NCBI GenBank assembly: GCA_003255065.1
Contig: QAOA01007004.1
Span: forward strand, 317,343 to 381,342
DNA from: Cercis canadensis
Taxonomy: Eukaryota > Streptophyta > Magnoliopsida > Fabales > Fabaceae
Length of the DNA stretch: 64,000 bases
Direction: 5' to 3'
Shown: positions 1 to 14,045 of the stretch, piece after piece
Layout of the letters: the number at the start of each line of letters is the position of its first letter
Position numbering within the stretch: position 1 is the stretch's first letter
Made by a program: the position numbers and the translations under genes
Notes under the pieces: generated by a model
Databases searched by the model: none
Seen by the model: only the letters and a program-made list of their open reading frames with translations
Told to the model about the DNA's origin: nothing

Positions 1-28
1 TACGGAAGTTTATCCATTTATGTTATAG

Positions 29-3000
29 GTATACAGTACTCTAAAAGATCGTTGCGGTGTTCCTCAACTGGCACAGAAGTTGAACCAGGTAGAGTCTTTG
101 CAAAAATGATAGCTCAAATTATTTCATGGAACACATTTTACTATTTCAGAGTAGTGGCATAGATTGCTGCATCTGCTTACTCATGGACAGGATAAAAGAC
201 GTGTTTCAACCCTCTCTCTTTGATGGTCTAATTTCTTGGTTGTTCCTTTCTACTTGCATGCAGAAATTTCCTGTGGTATCATTTAATAATTTCCTTTCAC
301 AAATAAAGGGAAATTTTTTCAAAAGAAACGCCCTTGTGTTCATGAAGTTGCAGTGCTTGCTTTAATGTAATGCTTTTAAGGATTTCTACCCTGGTTTGAG
401 AACAGAGAATTAGAAAGGAGTTAAGGGATAGTTAAAGTACAGGGCTTAATAGGTGCTTTTCAAAGAGTTAGAAGGGGGCCAATTTCTAACTTGACAATAG
501 AAACTCACACTTGACATATTTTTTTTTTGTGTTCCCGGGGGGCGGGGGTTGGGTTATTGTGAGCTGATTCTTGGAAATATAGAGTGAGAGCTAAATTCTT
601 AGAAAATCTAGTAAAGATAAGAGCTTTCTAGTTTCTGAGTATTGCAGTGTCTGGACTGAATCAAACATATATTCAAGTTACATCCTTGTTACCTGCATCT
701 CTTTGCAGATATTAGTGCAACATATCAAGGCTGTACTTCCAGGGCTGAAAGCACGTATAAATGCTGCTCTGACATCTGTTGCAAAGGAGTATCAAAACTA
801 TGGAGAAATCACTGAATCCAAGGCATGTCTTAATAGTTGGTTGTATTCCTATGACTTGTTAAATGGACTGTTAAGTACTCTGCTTGCAGTAGTTTATACT
901 ACTTTAGGTGTCAATTTAACCTTATTCTATGTATAATTCCTTGTCTTCATTAGGCTGGTCAGGGAGCTCTTCTCCTGAATATTCTTTCAAAATACTCTGA
1001 CGGTATCTATCCCTACCATCTGGTTCCTTACCTTCTCTTCAACCATTTGATTTATATCTTTCCAAATTCAATAAAAGTATCTTCACTTTCTTTGTTGAAA
1101 CCAGCATTCTCATCCATGGTAGAGGGGAAAAATGAGGAGATGTCAACTCTGGAGCTATCTGGTGGAGCAAGAATTCATTATATTTTTCAATCAATCTTTG
1201 TAAAAAGTTTAGAGGTATATTTCTTTGTATTTATATGTGGTAATATTTTAGAAATTATACCTATTTTAATGATATGTTGGAAGTTAGCCTTCATCCCTTT
1301 CTTACTTGGGGTTGGGATTTATATTAAAAGAAGAAAATGGGAACAACAAAAGTTTTAGTTCTAGTGTTTGCTTTTAGTCTACACTAAAATTGAGTATTTC
1401 AACTGCTTCAAAACATTTTGACCTGCTAGTTCATGGCTCCTTTTACTGTATAGAAGTTTTCTAAGCCCCGGAAAAAAAAAACTTGTGCCATGCTTATTTC
1501 CACCGTAAATCAAATTTGAAATGTTTGATTTCGTATTCAGATTTTCTGTATGTTGAATTTGGTGGCTTGGAAATGGGCCATAAAGAATATGTCTATTGTC
1601 AATAAAATATTTTTATAAATTGGAACTGAATTCTTCAGCCATCTCAGCAATGAAAAAGAGATGAAGCTGTTGGTTTGCATTTTGGATTAAGTGATGAAAA
1701 TGGTTGCTTTAGATGAAGTTTCTTATGTCTGTTGTGTAACTCTTGTACTGTTGTACTATTGATTTTTGACCTTTTGAAACTAAGTGCATGTCATTGTTAC
1801 TGATAGCACTGACCATGGGCTTGTAGCCAGCTGGCGATGAACCATGCTTTTGATCATGGGAGCTCCCCATGTTCAGAGGCTCAAACTCTGTGCCTGTTGA
1901 GTGGGCCCCCCCTCCCCCAATTTCTTTTTCCCCTGTAATGTAGCCCAAAAAGAAAAACTGAAAGCGGTAGATAATTTAGCTTGATCAGTTTGCAGCATTT
2001 CTTCAAAGCTACTTTCACTGAGCCTGATGTGATTTAATGTATCTCGTAGGAGGTGGATCCATGTGAGGAGTTGACTGATGATGATATTCGAACAGCCATA
2101 CACAATGCAACTGGGCCTAAATCAGCATTGTTTGTGCCAGAAGTAGGTCTCGTTATCCCCATCTTTTTTTTTTCTTAGTTGAATCCTTTTCTTCTTTGTG
2201 ATCTTTTTTCAACTCATCATGTTTATCTGAACTTTCATGTAATTAGGTGCCATTTGAAGTCCTAGTACGGAGGCAAATATCTCGTCTATTGGATCCAAGC
2301 CTTCAGTGTGCTAGGTTCATATATGATGAATTAATAAAGGTAGGACTTTATGGTTTTCCATATCTGCTATCTTGCTTCCCAATCATATTAGCACATGTCT
2401 AAGTAAAATCCCTTCTCTTCAGATGAGCCATCGTTGTATGATAACTGAACTGCAGCGGTTCCCTATTTTGAGAAAGCGTATGGATGAAGTTATTGGGAAC
2501 TTTCTGCGAGAAGGCCTTGAACCCTCAGAAAATATGATTGGACACATCATAGAAATGGAGGTATGCTGAAATTTAAATTCCAATTGCTCCATTCCACCTA
2601 CTTCTTACATCATGCCGATGGTAGGTAATTAAATTTTGGTCAGGTTATAGGGCCTAAACTTTGTCTTTCAGTACAAACTGTGCCAAAAAAAGTAATGCAC
2701 TTCATAAATGGAATTGTACTTCATTACTACCTGGAATTTTTTAAAGTCGGATTTGTGATATTACTTTCAACTCTAGTATTGAACTTTTTTGACATACCTC
2801 TCTAGTTTCTTGATCTGAACTTGTCAATTCCTGAAAATTTCCCATGATTTAATGTTGTCTTTTATTTTCATTGGTGTTGTTAGGGCGTTGTTATTAATGT
2901 TGTTTCTGCTTTTTCTAGACTTTCATTTTTTAGTTTTATATTGTTTATTTCTGATTCACTTATGCCAAATATCTACTCTGGCTTTTGTGACCTTTTTTTT

Positions 3001-5935
3001 TTCCAAAAAAATTTTAAACTATGATTAAACTGGCATTGACTCATTCTCTGTATGTGGCATGATTAAGTTACACAACAATTGTTTGGTATGTCAAACCTTC
3101 ATGTTTAGTATGTATATTGCAGGAAATATTAATCTATGGGATTTAGACTTCGATGTTTGTGTTAGAATTGAAAGAATTTTAACCTACTGCTTTCTTACTT
3201 GGTCAAACATTGGTGTGCCTCGTTAAAGCATTGGTGAATGACCTTTATCCGAAGATATAAAAAAATGTAGTGACATTCATAACTTTCTTTGTTGTAGTGG
3301 AAACCATCAACATGCCACTCATAGTTTTGTTTGTTGTAGTGGAAACCATTGACACACCACTACTTAGGTCATTAGTGTCACATGTGATGTTGAGTTTATC
3401 ATAGTAAATCTTAATTGCCTTTACATTTTAATTACTCAAATTTGCAGATGGACTACATAAACACTTCCCACCCAAATTTTATTGGGGGAAGCAAGGCATT
3501 AGAGCTTGCAGTGCAGCAAACCAAGTCTTCTAGGGTTCCTCTGTCAGTTTCTAGGCCAAAGGTATGCATGCCATTGGATTTTATTCCAAATATGCCCTAT
3601 GTTTTTCATGCAAGCTGTAAATACTTGTTTAGGTTTTCCTTACTTCCTTAGCCATTTTTGTTTGTTTTTCTTATTAATATCCAATAGGATGTTGTGGAAT
3701 CTGATAAAGGGGCAGCCTCTGAAAGAAGTGTGAAATCTCGGGCTATTCTTGCAAGACAAGTAAATGGAGTAGTGGGTGACCAGGTAAGAAATTGTGTCCT
3801 GCTAAGCATACTAGCAGTAACCCACAAGCAACTTATCCTCATAGATTTGGTGAATCAAGATATAATTTGCTAAATTAGCATCCTGTTGTATCATTCACTT
3901 CAATTCTTATGCTAACAATGAAATTGACTAACAGACTGTTCGGCCTGCATCAGATATTGAAAAAGTCACACCCTCTGGTAATTCCTTGTCATTTTTTCTG
4001 GTAGAAGTTTTAGCTTCTTGTGATTTTGCTTACACTTTCATTGTTTTAATTGTCCTATCTTTGATCATGTCATTTGGGATCATCATTATTATTCTAAGGT
4101 ATCTAAGCACTGGAATACTTGATGACTTTTCAGGAAATACTGGTGGTTCAAGTTGGGGGATCTCATCTATTTTTGGTGGAAGTGATAGCCGTAATATATC
4201 TGTGAAAGAGAGTATATCAAGTAAAACACAGAGAGAACCAGTTCACAGCATGGAGCAGTCCGTCTCCATGATCCATTTGAGAGAGGTATGCATGTGATGT
4301 TGTCTATCCCCAAATTTTTATATCTGCTTAGTCAATCTGTTCCATGGAGAGTTCTTTAACGTGCCTTGTTTCATGTAGCCCCCTACTATCTTGAGGCCAT
4401 CTGATAGCAGTTCAGAGACAGAGACTGTTGAAATCACCGTCACAAAGCTGCTTTTGAGATCATACTATGATATTGTCAGAAAAAATGTTGAAGACTTTGT
4501 GCCTAAAGCAATTATGCATTTCCTGGTAGTTATCCTCTTGCCAAGAATATATGTCTGTAAACTGGAAATTGCAATGTAATAGTTATAGAATAACTATTAA
4601 GTTGTCTCTTGGTTATTCCGAATCCCAAGTTGTATGTTCTGGCATTAGCGTAAGGTGAATTATTTCCAATTTAATGCTATGTAGGAATCTGGGCAACTGA
4701 CTGCCAATATCTGTCAGTTCTGATAGTATATTCTCTAACCGATGAACATGGCAAGTTATAGAGGTTCATAACCCGCTAGGTACTTGTGGTAACTCAAAGC
4801 TCATAGGCAGCTTTCTTCTTTTGCATACTTGAAAGTGACATTAATACTTACAATTGTTTCATTCTTGCATTTTGACCTATGTGAACTCTGTGTCTTCGAT
4901 GTGTTTGGGTAGTTCTTTAAAATTAAAATTCATAATATTTCGCCATATTCTTCAAGCTATTTCTTTTGTTGTAATTGAGTTCAGCATACCTGAATTTTTA
5001 AATATTCCATAACTTCTGACAACTTGTCCTCTACTGAAATTTATCCAGGTAAATAATACAAAGCGAGACCTGCACAATGTTTTCATTAGAAAGCTTTACA
5101 GGTGACACATAGTAGATACGGCCTGCTGATTTAAATTTTTTAAATTTTATTCTGGATTATGTCTTGACTGTTATCTTTTATTGCCTTCTATTGTGCTTTT
5201 GTATGTTACAACTCAAAAAAGAGAAAACCTGTTTGAAGAGATGTTGCAAGAACCTGATGAGATAGCCATGAAAAGAAAACGCACAAGAGAAACGCTCAGA
5301 CTTCTTCAAAAGGCTTATGCGGTGGGTAATTCTAGCACTTTAGTCTAACCAAATTTCTATTTCATTTTCTAGTCTACACATTTGAGTTGGTGGAATTTGA
5401 TGGTCTAGAGATATACTTGATCTGTGGCACTCATGTGGAGTGTTCACCCACTAATTACTGGGAGTTAGTTTTGTCTCTGGTATTCTCTTTGAAGAACTGG
5501 ATTTTTAATTATTTGAATCATACTTTTGACTAGTTACTGGCATTGAATGGGTTTTCTTGTCGAGTTCCAGATGTAGACTGTCTCAAGATTTCTTTCATTT
5601 TTTATTGAACTGCATTAGCTATTCTACAGTGACTATTATGTAGCCAAATATGGTTGGTGTCTGATGACGGTATTTCTTCTTGGTAGACATTGGAGGAACT
5701 GCCTGTGGAAGCTGATACGGTTGAAAGGGGATACAGCTTGTCTGAACCGACTGGTTTGCCTAAAATTCACGGATTGCCAACTTCTTCGCTGTATACCGGT
5801 GACTTTTATCCTTCATCTCCTAAGAACCCAAGGTCTAGGAAGTCTTCTCACTCAGGGGAGCTTCAATCGCCACTACATGCCAATGCAGATTCCAATGGAA
5901 GTGGAAGACCATACATCTATCCCATGATTGATTGA
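29..5935 (+). CDS. DRP3A: Dynamin-related protein 3 (DRP3A/B-like), 5' truncated by window edge
   Basis: C-terminal 536 residues of a dynamin-family GTPase; the G domain lies left of the window. Exons: 29-88, 709-822, 954-1002, 1105-1214, 2050-2142, 2247-2339, 2423-2560, 3448-3561, 3688-3783, 3935-3977, 4134-4285, 4379-4525, 5049-5101, 5222-5321, 5687-5935; frame is continuous across all of them. The first exon has the dynamin motif DRCGVPQLAQKLNQ, followed by the stalk (VPFEVLVRRQISRLLDPS, LQRFPILRKRMDEVI). A low-complexity Ser-rich insert follows (exons 8-11), then the GTPase effector domain (TVTKLLLRSYYDIVRKNVED through RETLRLLQKAY). In Arabidopsis, DRP3 proteins constrict mitochondria and peroxisomes during fission. 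DRP3A and DRP3B cannot be separated from this part alone. The intron at 823-953 starts with GC, not GT. The Ser/Pro-rich tail ends PYIYPMID. Confidence 0.95.
823..953 (+). other. GC-AG intron in the dynamin gene
   Basis: The upstream exon ends ...ACTGAATCCAAG and the intron begins GCATGTCT. The downstream exon begins GCTGGTCAGGGA after TTCATTAG. Only a GC donor keeps the conserved family residues ESK-AGQGALLLNILSKYSD in frame; the nearby GT would break the frame. Confidence 0.8.
3280..3362 (+). repeat. Short tandem duplication inside a dynamin intron
   Basis: Two adjacent imperfect copies, about 40 bp each, share the core TTTGTTGTAGTGGAAACCAT followed by a diverged half (CAACATGCCACTCA versus TGACACACCACTA). 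They lie in the 887-bp intron 2561-3447 and do not touch a splice site. Confidence 0.7.
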
Positions 5936-8463
5936 TGTACGAGCCATCCGAGCATGCTTGTAGGTCCAACTATCCCTAACTCAAGGCATTATATTCATTT
6001 GATTACCCTGGCCATCTTCGGGGACACGGAATTCTGCCTCCCGGATCTGGCCTTCAGGAAGTTACTGTGTTTTCTAACTAAAATGGTGTTAAATGTTGAG
6101 CATTTCTTTCTCTTTCACCAGTTCCTTTTTTGTTTCTTTCATATAGTATTGGTTGATTATGGCATTATTTGCAAGGCTTTAAAAAGAATAACAAGAGCCA
6201 AGATGATCTGGCATCTCACTTTTTGAGATAAGTTTTCCATATATGCATGTATATTACCAAACATTTCCCCCTTTCGGGTGGATCCAGATGTTATTATTCA
6301 TAGTGGTTTTCCAGGAAGGGAGTTCAATCCCCAATCAGTATAAACGTAAAGTATGCAGTTCCACATTTTGTTGGTGAGAATGATAGTTATTGCTTTATGT
6401 CAACTGCTGGCAATATTGCTATTTCATTTTTGGATGAAATCTAATGATCTTTCTTTCGTTGTTGTGATTGTTACCATAATCTATTTAAACCATTTAGTCA
6501 TCACTTAATTTGAATCTCCTATTATTGCATTTGCTAATAACATTGAGGTGTTCTAGGATCATGAAGAAAGATTCTAGGGTGACGTATCAAATTTTTGATT
6601 TGGTGTAGTCTGCGTTAAATTCGCAATGAGCTAGACCTTGTATCTTCTAATTTATCTGGTCGCAATATGGAATTAGAGCGAAATATTAAGCAGAAGCGGT
6701 AATGGATTTAGAAATTGCATGTCTGCCTTGGTGTTGGATTTGTTAGCCAATATTTCAAAAATTTTACTTGGGATATATTCGATATAATTAATCATCATAT
6801 TAGTGATAACACAAATAATCTTTTGATGTGAAAAACACATTTTATGTAGCTCTTTTCAAACCGGAGAATATAAAATTTAACAACAAAATGGTTACATTTA
6901 ATATTTCTATTTTCATACATACATATAATTTAAGCTAATTATTCAATACCAAAATTATAAGGTAGTACCAATAACACATGTATAAATAATTATTAAAATA
7001 GTATAAGAATAGGCGGCTAGGGTTTGAGAGAGAAGCTCTCCCTTCTCTCTAAAAACTTATCCGTCTTAGCTACTTTTTTCTGGTAAGGTCTGATTTTTCT
7101 ACTGTCTTTAGATGTGGCTTTTTCTCGTAAGTTCAATTTTTTTTTTTTTTTTTTTTNTTTTTTTCTTGTTTCTCTTCTTTTCCTTCTTGTAAGGTTTTCG
7201 TCTCCTTTTCTTATTCGTTTTTTTGTGCTCTGCTTTGGGGTTGTTGTCGTCACTTTGTGCAACGTCAGCCTTATCTATTTGTTTTATTCAATTTTTTTGT
7301 AGGTGTTTTGGTTTGTCCTTTCAATAAATTATTCTAACATGTCAGTTATATTTTACACACTATTCTTGTTCAAAGGTAGATCCGGTGTTATAGGAGTTAA
7401 TCTATCAGATTGAACCTTTATTTTGAGTATATCTTGAGATTGTCATGTCATATTTCATGTGCTCTATAAATATAATACTTTAGATAAACCAAGCATTTAA
7501 TCTCACTACATCACATTTGGTGTTTTTCTTCGTTGTTAAAGATGCTTTGTTGTTGGTTGTCATTTGTCATTGGCATATGTTTTGCTAAGACTTAGAGCCA
7601 TGCCTTTATTCACCTTTTAGTACAAGAGAAAAAAAATGTAAGTTTTCTTTGGAGTATTAGCATTTTAAATTTCAAGAAATATTATATGGAGAATTTCATA
7701 TGATATTATTTGTTATTGTGTAAGAGTCAATTGACTTAATGCAATGAAATTACATTTCTAATAAAAAAAAATTATTAAAATAATATATATTTTGTAATTT
7801 CTACACAAGTCTCACCTATCTGTTAAAATAAAATAAATTATATAAATTATTTCAGTTATTAATTTTACTTGAATAACTAAGCATACCTTAAAAGTTTTTA
7901 TGCTTGTACATTAATTGGAAGTATTTCCGGTACGATGGCACCGCAAAAACGATATTAGTTACAAATTACGACAGCCAGGGATGCTGAGAAGGTGGATGCC
8001 GGAGTGCAACTCACAAATTTCAAAATTTAAAATTTAGCATGTAAAATTTTCAGCTTTTATTCAAGCCCCTAAATTTTTAGATTTTATTCTTCTATACAAT
8101 CATTTTACTCTTCTAATGTTCCGTACAATGTTTTCATGACTCCCTTTCAAGTGTACCTTGAACTTGAAGAGCTTTTTCAGTAAATAAAACAAAATCCATG
8201 TGCAATGAAGGTAGAAACTGTAAGGCTGAAAACTATTCACATTAGCTTGTATGAATCAAATACGCTGCCAATGGCTTGTACAGAAACTTTCAATAACTGT
8301 TATGTCTACAATCACAATCCATGGTGCTTCCAGAAATAATTTGTCTATAAAACATAAACCATCTCTGGAAGCCCACTGTTAGTTGAACCAGCACTGCACA
8401 TTCATCTCCATTGGAAACAAACCATATGAGCTACAGAGGTCATTTGAACAACATTGCACCATA
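5936..8463. other. Intergenic region between two convergent genes
   Basis: Contains the 3' untranslated tail of the dynamin gene and, at its right end, that of the ZML gene, since both genes end here. The middle (about 6540-8170) is AT-rich and shows no coding region I can support. A long poly-T run at about 7138-7163 carries an ambiguous base (N) at 7157. The small open frames across it are low-complexity Phe or Lys/Arg runs and are not genes. Confidence 0.6.
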
Positions 8464-11400
8464 TCAGAGCCAGTAAGTTCTCATGTTTGAATCATCAATG
8501 TCAACCTGTAAGTTGGTACTCATGAACTTGAACAAGTAACTGATACATAAAAGCTATACCCAGCTCGACTATTTGTAGTTTCTCTAGTGAAAAGTCAGTA
8601 AAAGTAGGTTACCTGCTCATCAAAACCTGCAGGAATCTCAAATTCTGTTCCAGAAGCTTCAGCAAGATCGTCAAGAGTCTCCTGCAATCCTCAAACGAAG
8701 AGTATACCGTCAAAATATGTATAACCCTGCTGATGTCTGACAACATATGGGGCGGGTATCACCTCATTCCTTTTTATATCCTTTGCCTCTCAGGTTTCTT
8801 AGTAATTTTTTGACAGCAAGGAACTTGGGATATCTTAAATGAAAGGGAAAGGAAAAGAGTACCTGATCATGAAGATCCATCGCAGGATTCTCCACTTGGA
8901 TGGTTAAGTTGTTAACTGCTTCAGCAGTTTCGAGTATATACTGTATATCAGATGATTAAATTTGTAAAATGAGTTACGAAAAAAAAAAATTGAGATAAAT
9001 TTATGAAATATATAAAGACCAACCAATCTAATCATCATAGAGCTACAAAAAATACCATAGAAGGACCATATATAAAATAATTGTCAAGATTAGCTAAAGA
9101 ACATAACCATCACTAGGATGAAAGATTATTTGAAAACTCTGCATTCTAAGTCACATGATTTGATCTCTCTATTTGCATACTGATTCGCCTACTATACACT
9201 TGTTTAAGTTACCTGCACCCATGAATTGCTAATCTTTCACCTTTCCCCCTACAATTGTTCAAGTTCCTAATTTTGTTGGGGTCGTGAAAATTTAATATAA
9301 ATTTCTGATCTCCAGTGTGTCTACAAACTACTACAAGAAATCAATTGATGCAAGTCTGGTGATGGAAATTAAATGGAAGGAAAAATTTTAGTGAAATAAA
9401 TTAAATTATCATAATCCCAATCTCAAGTCAGCAAATAAGAATCTTCATGAGGGCTAAATCTAAAATCTGATACATTATAACATCCATTCCAATTTGGGAA
9501 AAGGAATAAAAAAGTAAGAAAAGAAGTCCACTGAAATCAAAATAAACCTGCCCATTTGTCCTCTTCGGTGACTGTCTGGAATCTAATTGTACAGGCTTAC
9601 TCTCCTCTGGGCTTCCCTGGAGAATCAAAACAGAAGATTTTAGCAACTCTGGGCCTAATGAAACAATTTAAAGTAGGGTTCGGAGTTCATTCAAGCGAAC
9701 AAAAGTTCTCAAAGCTATTTGAACAAGAATCAGAATCAGCAAACACAAATTCAAAAGCCCAAGCATTTGCCTCACACAGGTCCTCAAGGAAAAAAAAAAT
9801 GCCACATTGAAGATGACATATAAGAGTTTCTTGCTATTTGATGCACCTATTCTATCCATTACTTCCCAGAAAGAAACAGGGAGGTTTTTATCAAAAATAA
9901 CTGCGCCTACATCATTAGGGTTAAATGACAGCCATCAAAGCCCTTTCCAAATGTTCACAACAATCTAAAGGAGACCATCAATGTCCCAAAAAGATAAATA
10001 AATCTTCCAAGAATCAGAGTTTAGTAACCATTGCAGTTATATTTTCATATCAACAAGGCCCTCATTGATTTGCCACAGAAAACTCCAATAAGAAACATAC
10101 CGCTTCATCTTGGTCGGGACAAGAATTTTCTGGTTCTGTTGTCGAAGGCTTTATATCTGTTGAAGAATCCTATGGATAGAGAGAATCAAGAGACTATTAG
10201 ACTTTATAATCCAGATAAAGTCTCGACCAACTAACAAGTACAGAAATTCAGAGCAGATGGATTTCTAAAATCAAATATAATCTCTTGAGAACTGATCATA
10301 TCAAAGAAAGTGCAAATTGGTTACCAGTGACTATGGGAAGCAAATTTACAAATTAAATTCTATGGAAATCTTCCAATTCTGAGTAAAGAGAGTTCTAAAT
10401 CAACCACAAATGATTTAGTAACATAAATTGCGTAGGTGTCTTTTATTGTGGAAGCATTTCTAAAGTTTTTTGTCTCCTCATCTCCGACCATTCTGAATAT
10501 AGTTCACCTGCAACTACTTTTCAGAACTGAAATAAGAATTTTGTTTGTTTCTTACTCTTTGATATTATATGACGCAATCATTTTATGCAAGAGTGAATAA
10601 AATATTACAGAACTTGGTTATGCAGTATATTTTATTGAATAAAAGATGAATCAGCAACCCAAGACACAACTTGGTTATGCAGTATGAGCCCATGTATCCA
10701 TGTTAGAAAAAAGCATGCTTATTAAGACTTAAATCTGTTAAAATGAATGCCTGTGTTAGACATGCCTCACCAAAAGTATTGCCTGTTGATTCTTTTAAGT
10801 GCAATGCAAGAAAACAGAATTTTTTTCTTGTGCTGGACCATGGGGGGAAAGGGATGGATGAAAAGAAATTTTTAATAGGAGAAAAGAGAACATGAAAGAA
10901 TGGAGGACAAGCAATCCTCCAATTATAATAAAAGAAAATAAATAATATAAAATACATACCAGTTCATTTTGTTCAAAAGTTGAGATCCTTCCTGATTTAG
11001 TGAGATCTCTCAGAGTTCCCTTCAAATCAATGAAGCATGTAAATCATGTTTATATAGGAACATGAAAATGTTCAGAATTTAATAAATAACATTATTGTCT
11101 TTCTTCTGGTTGAAGCAGAAGGAAAAGCAGTTGGTTCCATTGCTAGAGAATTCATAATTTCACTTTAATATAACAGACAGATATTAAATACCTTATTTGC
11201 CCACATAAGCCCACATGCGTTGCACAGAGATCTCGGACCAGCAGGTCCTCGTCGCATAGCTGGAGTAGACTTCTCACTAATTCCACAATGCTGACATCTA
11301 CGTTCACTTAATAATGCCAGAGGTCCAACAAAACAACAACCATGTTAGTACAAATATATACCAGCTTAAGAATAAAAATCATCACATCACTAAGTTCAAA

Positions 11401-14045
11401 AAAGAGACATTGCTTGAAACTCACGTAGATTCGGGACAAGGAGCACTATTGTTTGAGTCCCAGTTTTCACCAGCAGGGTTGTAGCACTCCTTCAGTGATG
11501 CAAATTGTCCGTTCTTGCGATGCATCCTATTAGATAATCAAATACTACTAGTGCATTTAATATTGAGTTTATGTTAAAAATTGTATAAATAAATGTTTGT
11601 AATACATTAAAATGTTGAAAATTTTAAATCATATAAATAATATAAAAAGGTATACTTTTTCAAAATTGAAATAAAATATGCTTAGCCCAAATACACTTTC
11701 TTCTCTGCCTCTATCCAACAAATTTAGAAATTTTTTACCCCAATTTGTAACTTAAGAAGAATAACTATGAAACAAAAGCAGAAATGAACATAGTTAAATG
11801 ACAACTGACATACAGGAGCACACTACATCAAAGTTCTCAACTACCCATGTCCTACCTCTGAGCAACCTCTTTACGGCAAGTATACCGAATTTTCTTCTCA
11901 AAGCATCTCTCTTTCCGCTTTTCACGGAACCTAACAAGGGATGCAATTCTCCGTGAAAGCTTTGAACCTCGTGAAGCATCGTTTATTCCCTAGAACATAA
12001 TTATAAAATCACCTAATAATAAATTAAAAGATAAAATTCATGAAGAAATTTATCCAGATCAAAATAGTTTTCACAGGAATACCCTCATGTCCTGTTGCAG
12101 CAAAAACTCAGAGCTGGGGACGCTATTGGGCATCTCATGACCTCCCAAAAGTAATAATACAGCCTGCACCTGTATTTTGAAAATAAATAAAGGTCATGGA
12201 ACCCACAAGATACCCAACCATTCCATTAGAAGTTGTGAAATTATTCATGAGTAGTGCAATTTTTCTATGGGACAAGTTAAAAAAAATTAAAAATCAAAAG
12301 GGGGTGCATCCAGCAGAGAAAAATATACTAAATACAAATGACTCCTTGTACGCAGCCACCACAAAAAGAACCATGACAACTTAATAAAAACCTGAAATTA
12401 ATTTTTAAATATTCAAAGGTTAATTGTGAATACAGACACCAGCATTACAGCAAACTCACCTTGTAGTGTGGTGATATCTATCAAACCATTTTTCTTCTTC
12501 AAAATTTGCAGATAGACTTTAAAGCAGAAGTATGTTCAGTAGATACTTCCAACTGTTATGTGCTAATCGGCAGTTCAAAATAAGGAAGAAGAGCAATACA
12601 GAGAACAGTTGCAGAAAACATCTTCCCCACCCTCCAAACAAAAAAAAATAAAAAATAAGAAGACGGATTTCATAAAGGTCTTGATGTTACAAGAAAATGG
12701 CCACCAGGTAGATTTGCAAATGACATCTTTAACTCCTCACAACTAGTGAACCATGTATCTGATAAAGTTGCAGCCATCACAAAGTAGAAACCTGAAGTTC
12801 AAGGTCATAACTTATTCTAATAAATTACTAGAAATTACATATCAATTAGGAATCTGTCCTCAGTCTCATCCTACCCTATTGCTTATTGCCTTGAAATTAT
12901 ATTATCTTCAAAAATAGTTACATCAAAGCCTATGTAGAGCAACATTAGACACTAAGAGAATAGCTACGCTTTACATTTTAGAGGATCAGGTTTATCCATG
13001 AACAATCAGTTGATCACCCATAAAAGGGCAACGAACAACTAGATCTAGAGGAACACGGCTTTAAAACTTAGAGCAGTAAGAATCTAACCAAGCCAAAAGT
13101 ACACCAAGAAACCATTTGACTAGCTCCAAGCAGGAGATTACATCTATAAAACCTTCATGACAGTCTGGAAAGGGCTTGGCTTTGGTAATCTAGCTACTCC
13201 AACCTCCCTCAATCCAATGGCCAAATATTATTTTTCTTTTAAAATCAAATCAATTTAAGAATCCACGAGATGAAGCTCTGCCAATTCCTTTATATATCAA
13301 AGGCCATGCTAAAGTCTTGATTTCTGGATCACCTACAAGTCCTCTTCTTTCTTGAAGATTTGAAGCCTCTTTTTTTTTTTTTCATCACTTGGGTGTTACC
13401 TAGTATACTCCTTGTGTACCGTGGTTCATCCTCTTTTCCATTTAATGAAATTTACTTTCAATTTTTGAAGAAACCATAACATGCAAGCAAATACCATAAA
13501 AAGTCAAATATCAGGGGAATGAACTAACCAAGCTATATGTAACACGAATTTTTTTAGGAAATCCAAAAAATTTCATAAAATAGGAGTAAACATAGCATTC
13601 AACGATCTCCTAATATCAAAGGCAATTTTCTTTATCGGAATTTTTAACATCCAATAGAAAAAGAAAAAAATACCAAAATACTCCAACCATTTCTTGCCCT
13701 TCTGCCCTTTTACTCAGCTCTGATCAAAGCCTAGAAGATATCATAGATGATAAAAAAAAACCGGACCTTTTCGGGGGTAACCGCAGGGAAAACGTAGACC
13801 TCTCCTTCAAAGGCAATGGTGAGCTCACTGGTTCGAGACTGCGCAGTACAACCATTTGCCCCAGATAACCCAGAACTCACTCGAGCTTCTTCCACTCCAT
13901 TGCTGACCTCGTCAAAACCTCCATTGACATACTGGGTGTTCACTCCACCTTCGACCCCATCCACATGCATGGGAACCTGCACCAGTTGAAACTCTCCATC
14001 ATCAAAGGGCCTTGCTTGCAGTGGCTGCGGATTCACTATATCCAT
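8464..14045 (-). CDS. ZML: TIFY/CCT/GATA zinc-finger transcription factor (ZML class, GATA24/28-like)
   Basis: Rebuilt 367-aa protein. Exons (minus strand): 14045-13767, 12169-12083, 11989-11856, 11526-11425, 11306-11192, 11019-10960, 10169-10101, 9616-9548, 8940-8863, 8681-8613, 8505-8464. All junctions are GT-AG and phases agree. Domains in order: acidic N-terminus; TIFY motif around residues 75-110 ([12 protein letters not shown], then [14 protein letters not shown]); CCT motif about 131-173, Arg/Lys-rich ([20 protein letters not shown]); class C GATA finger CX2CX20CX2C at C205, C208, C229 and C232; then an acidic Ser/Glu-rich tail. In Arabidopsis, ZML1/ZML2 are nuclear DNA-binding proteins linked to cryptochrome-dependent high-light responses and bind GATA-containing sites. 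The family has three Arabidopsis members, so the exact orthologue is open. Intron 1 is 1.6 kb. Confidence 0.95.
10611..10685 (-). repeat. 18-bp direct repeat pair in a ZML intron
   Basis: AACTTGGTTATGCAGTAT occurs at 10611-10628 and again, exactly, at 10668-10685, with 39 bp between. It lies in the intron between 10170 and 10959 and could be a short insertion footprint or a slippage duplication. Confidence 0.8.

Noticed and set aside
1709..2103. Minus-strand frames in the dynamin intron and over exon 5.
   Set aside because: Antisense to a conserved dynamin exon; no independent support.
7017..7302. Open frames on both strands around the poly-T run with an N.
   Set aside because: They are Lys/Arg or Phe runs created by low-complexity DNA and contain the ambiguous base; no family or splice context.
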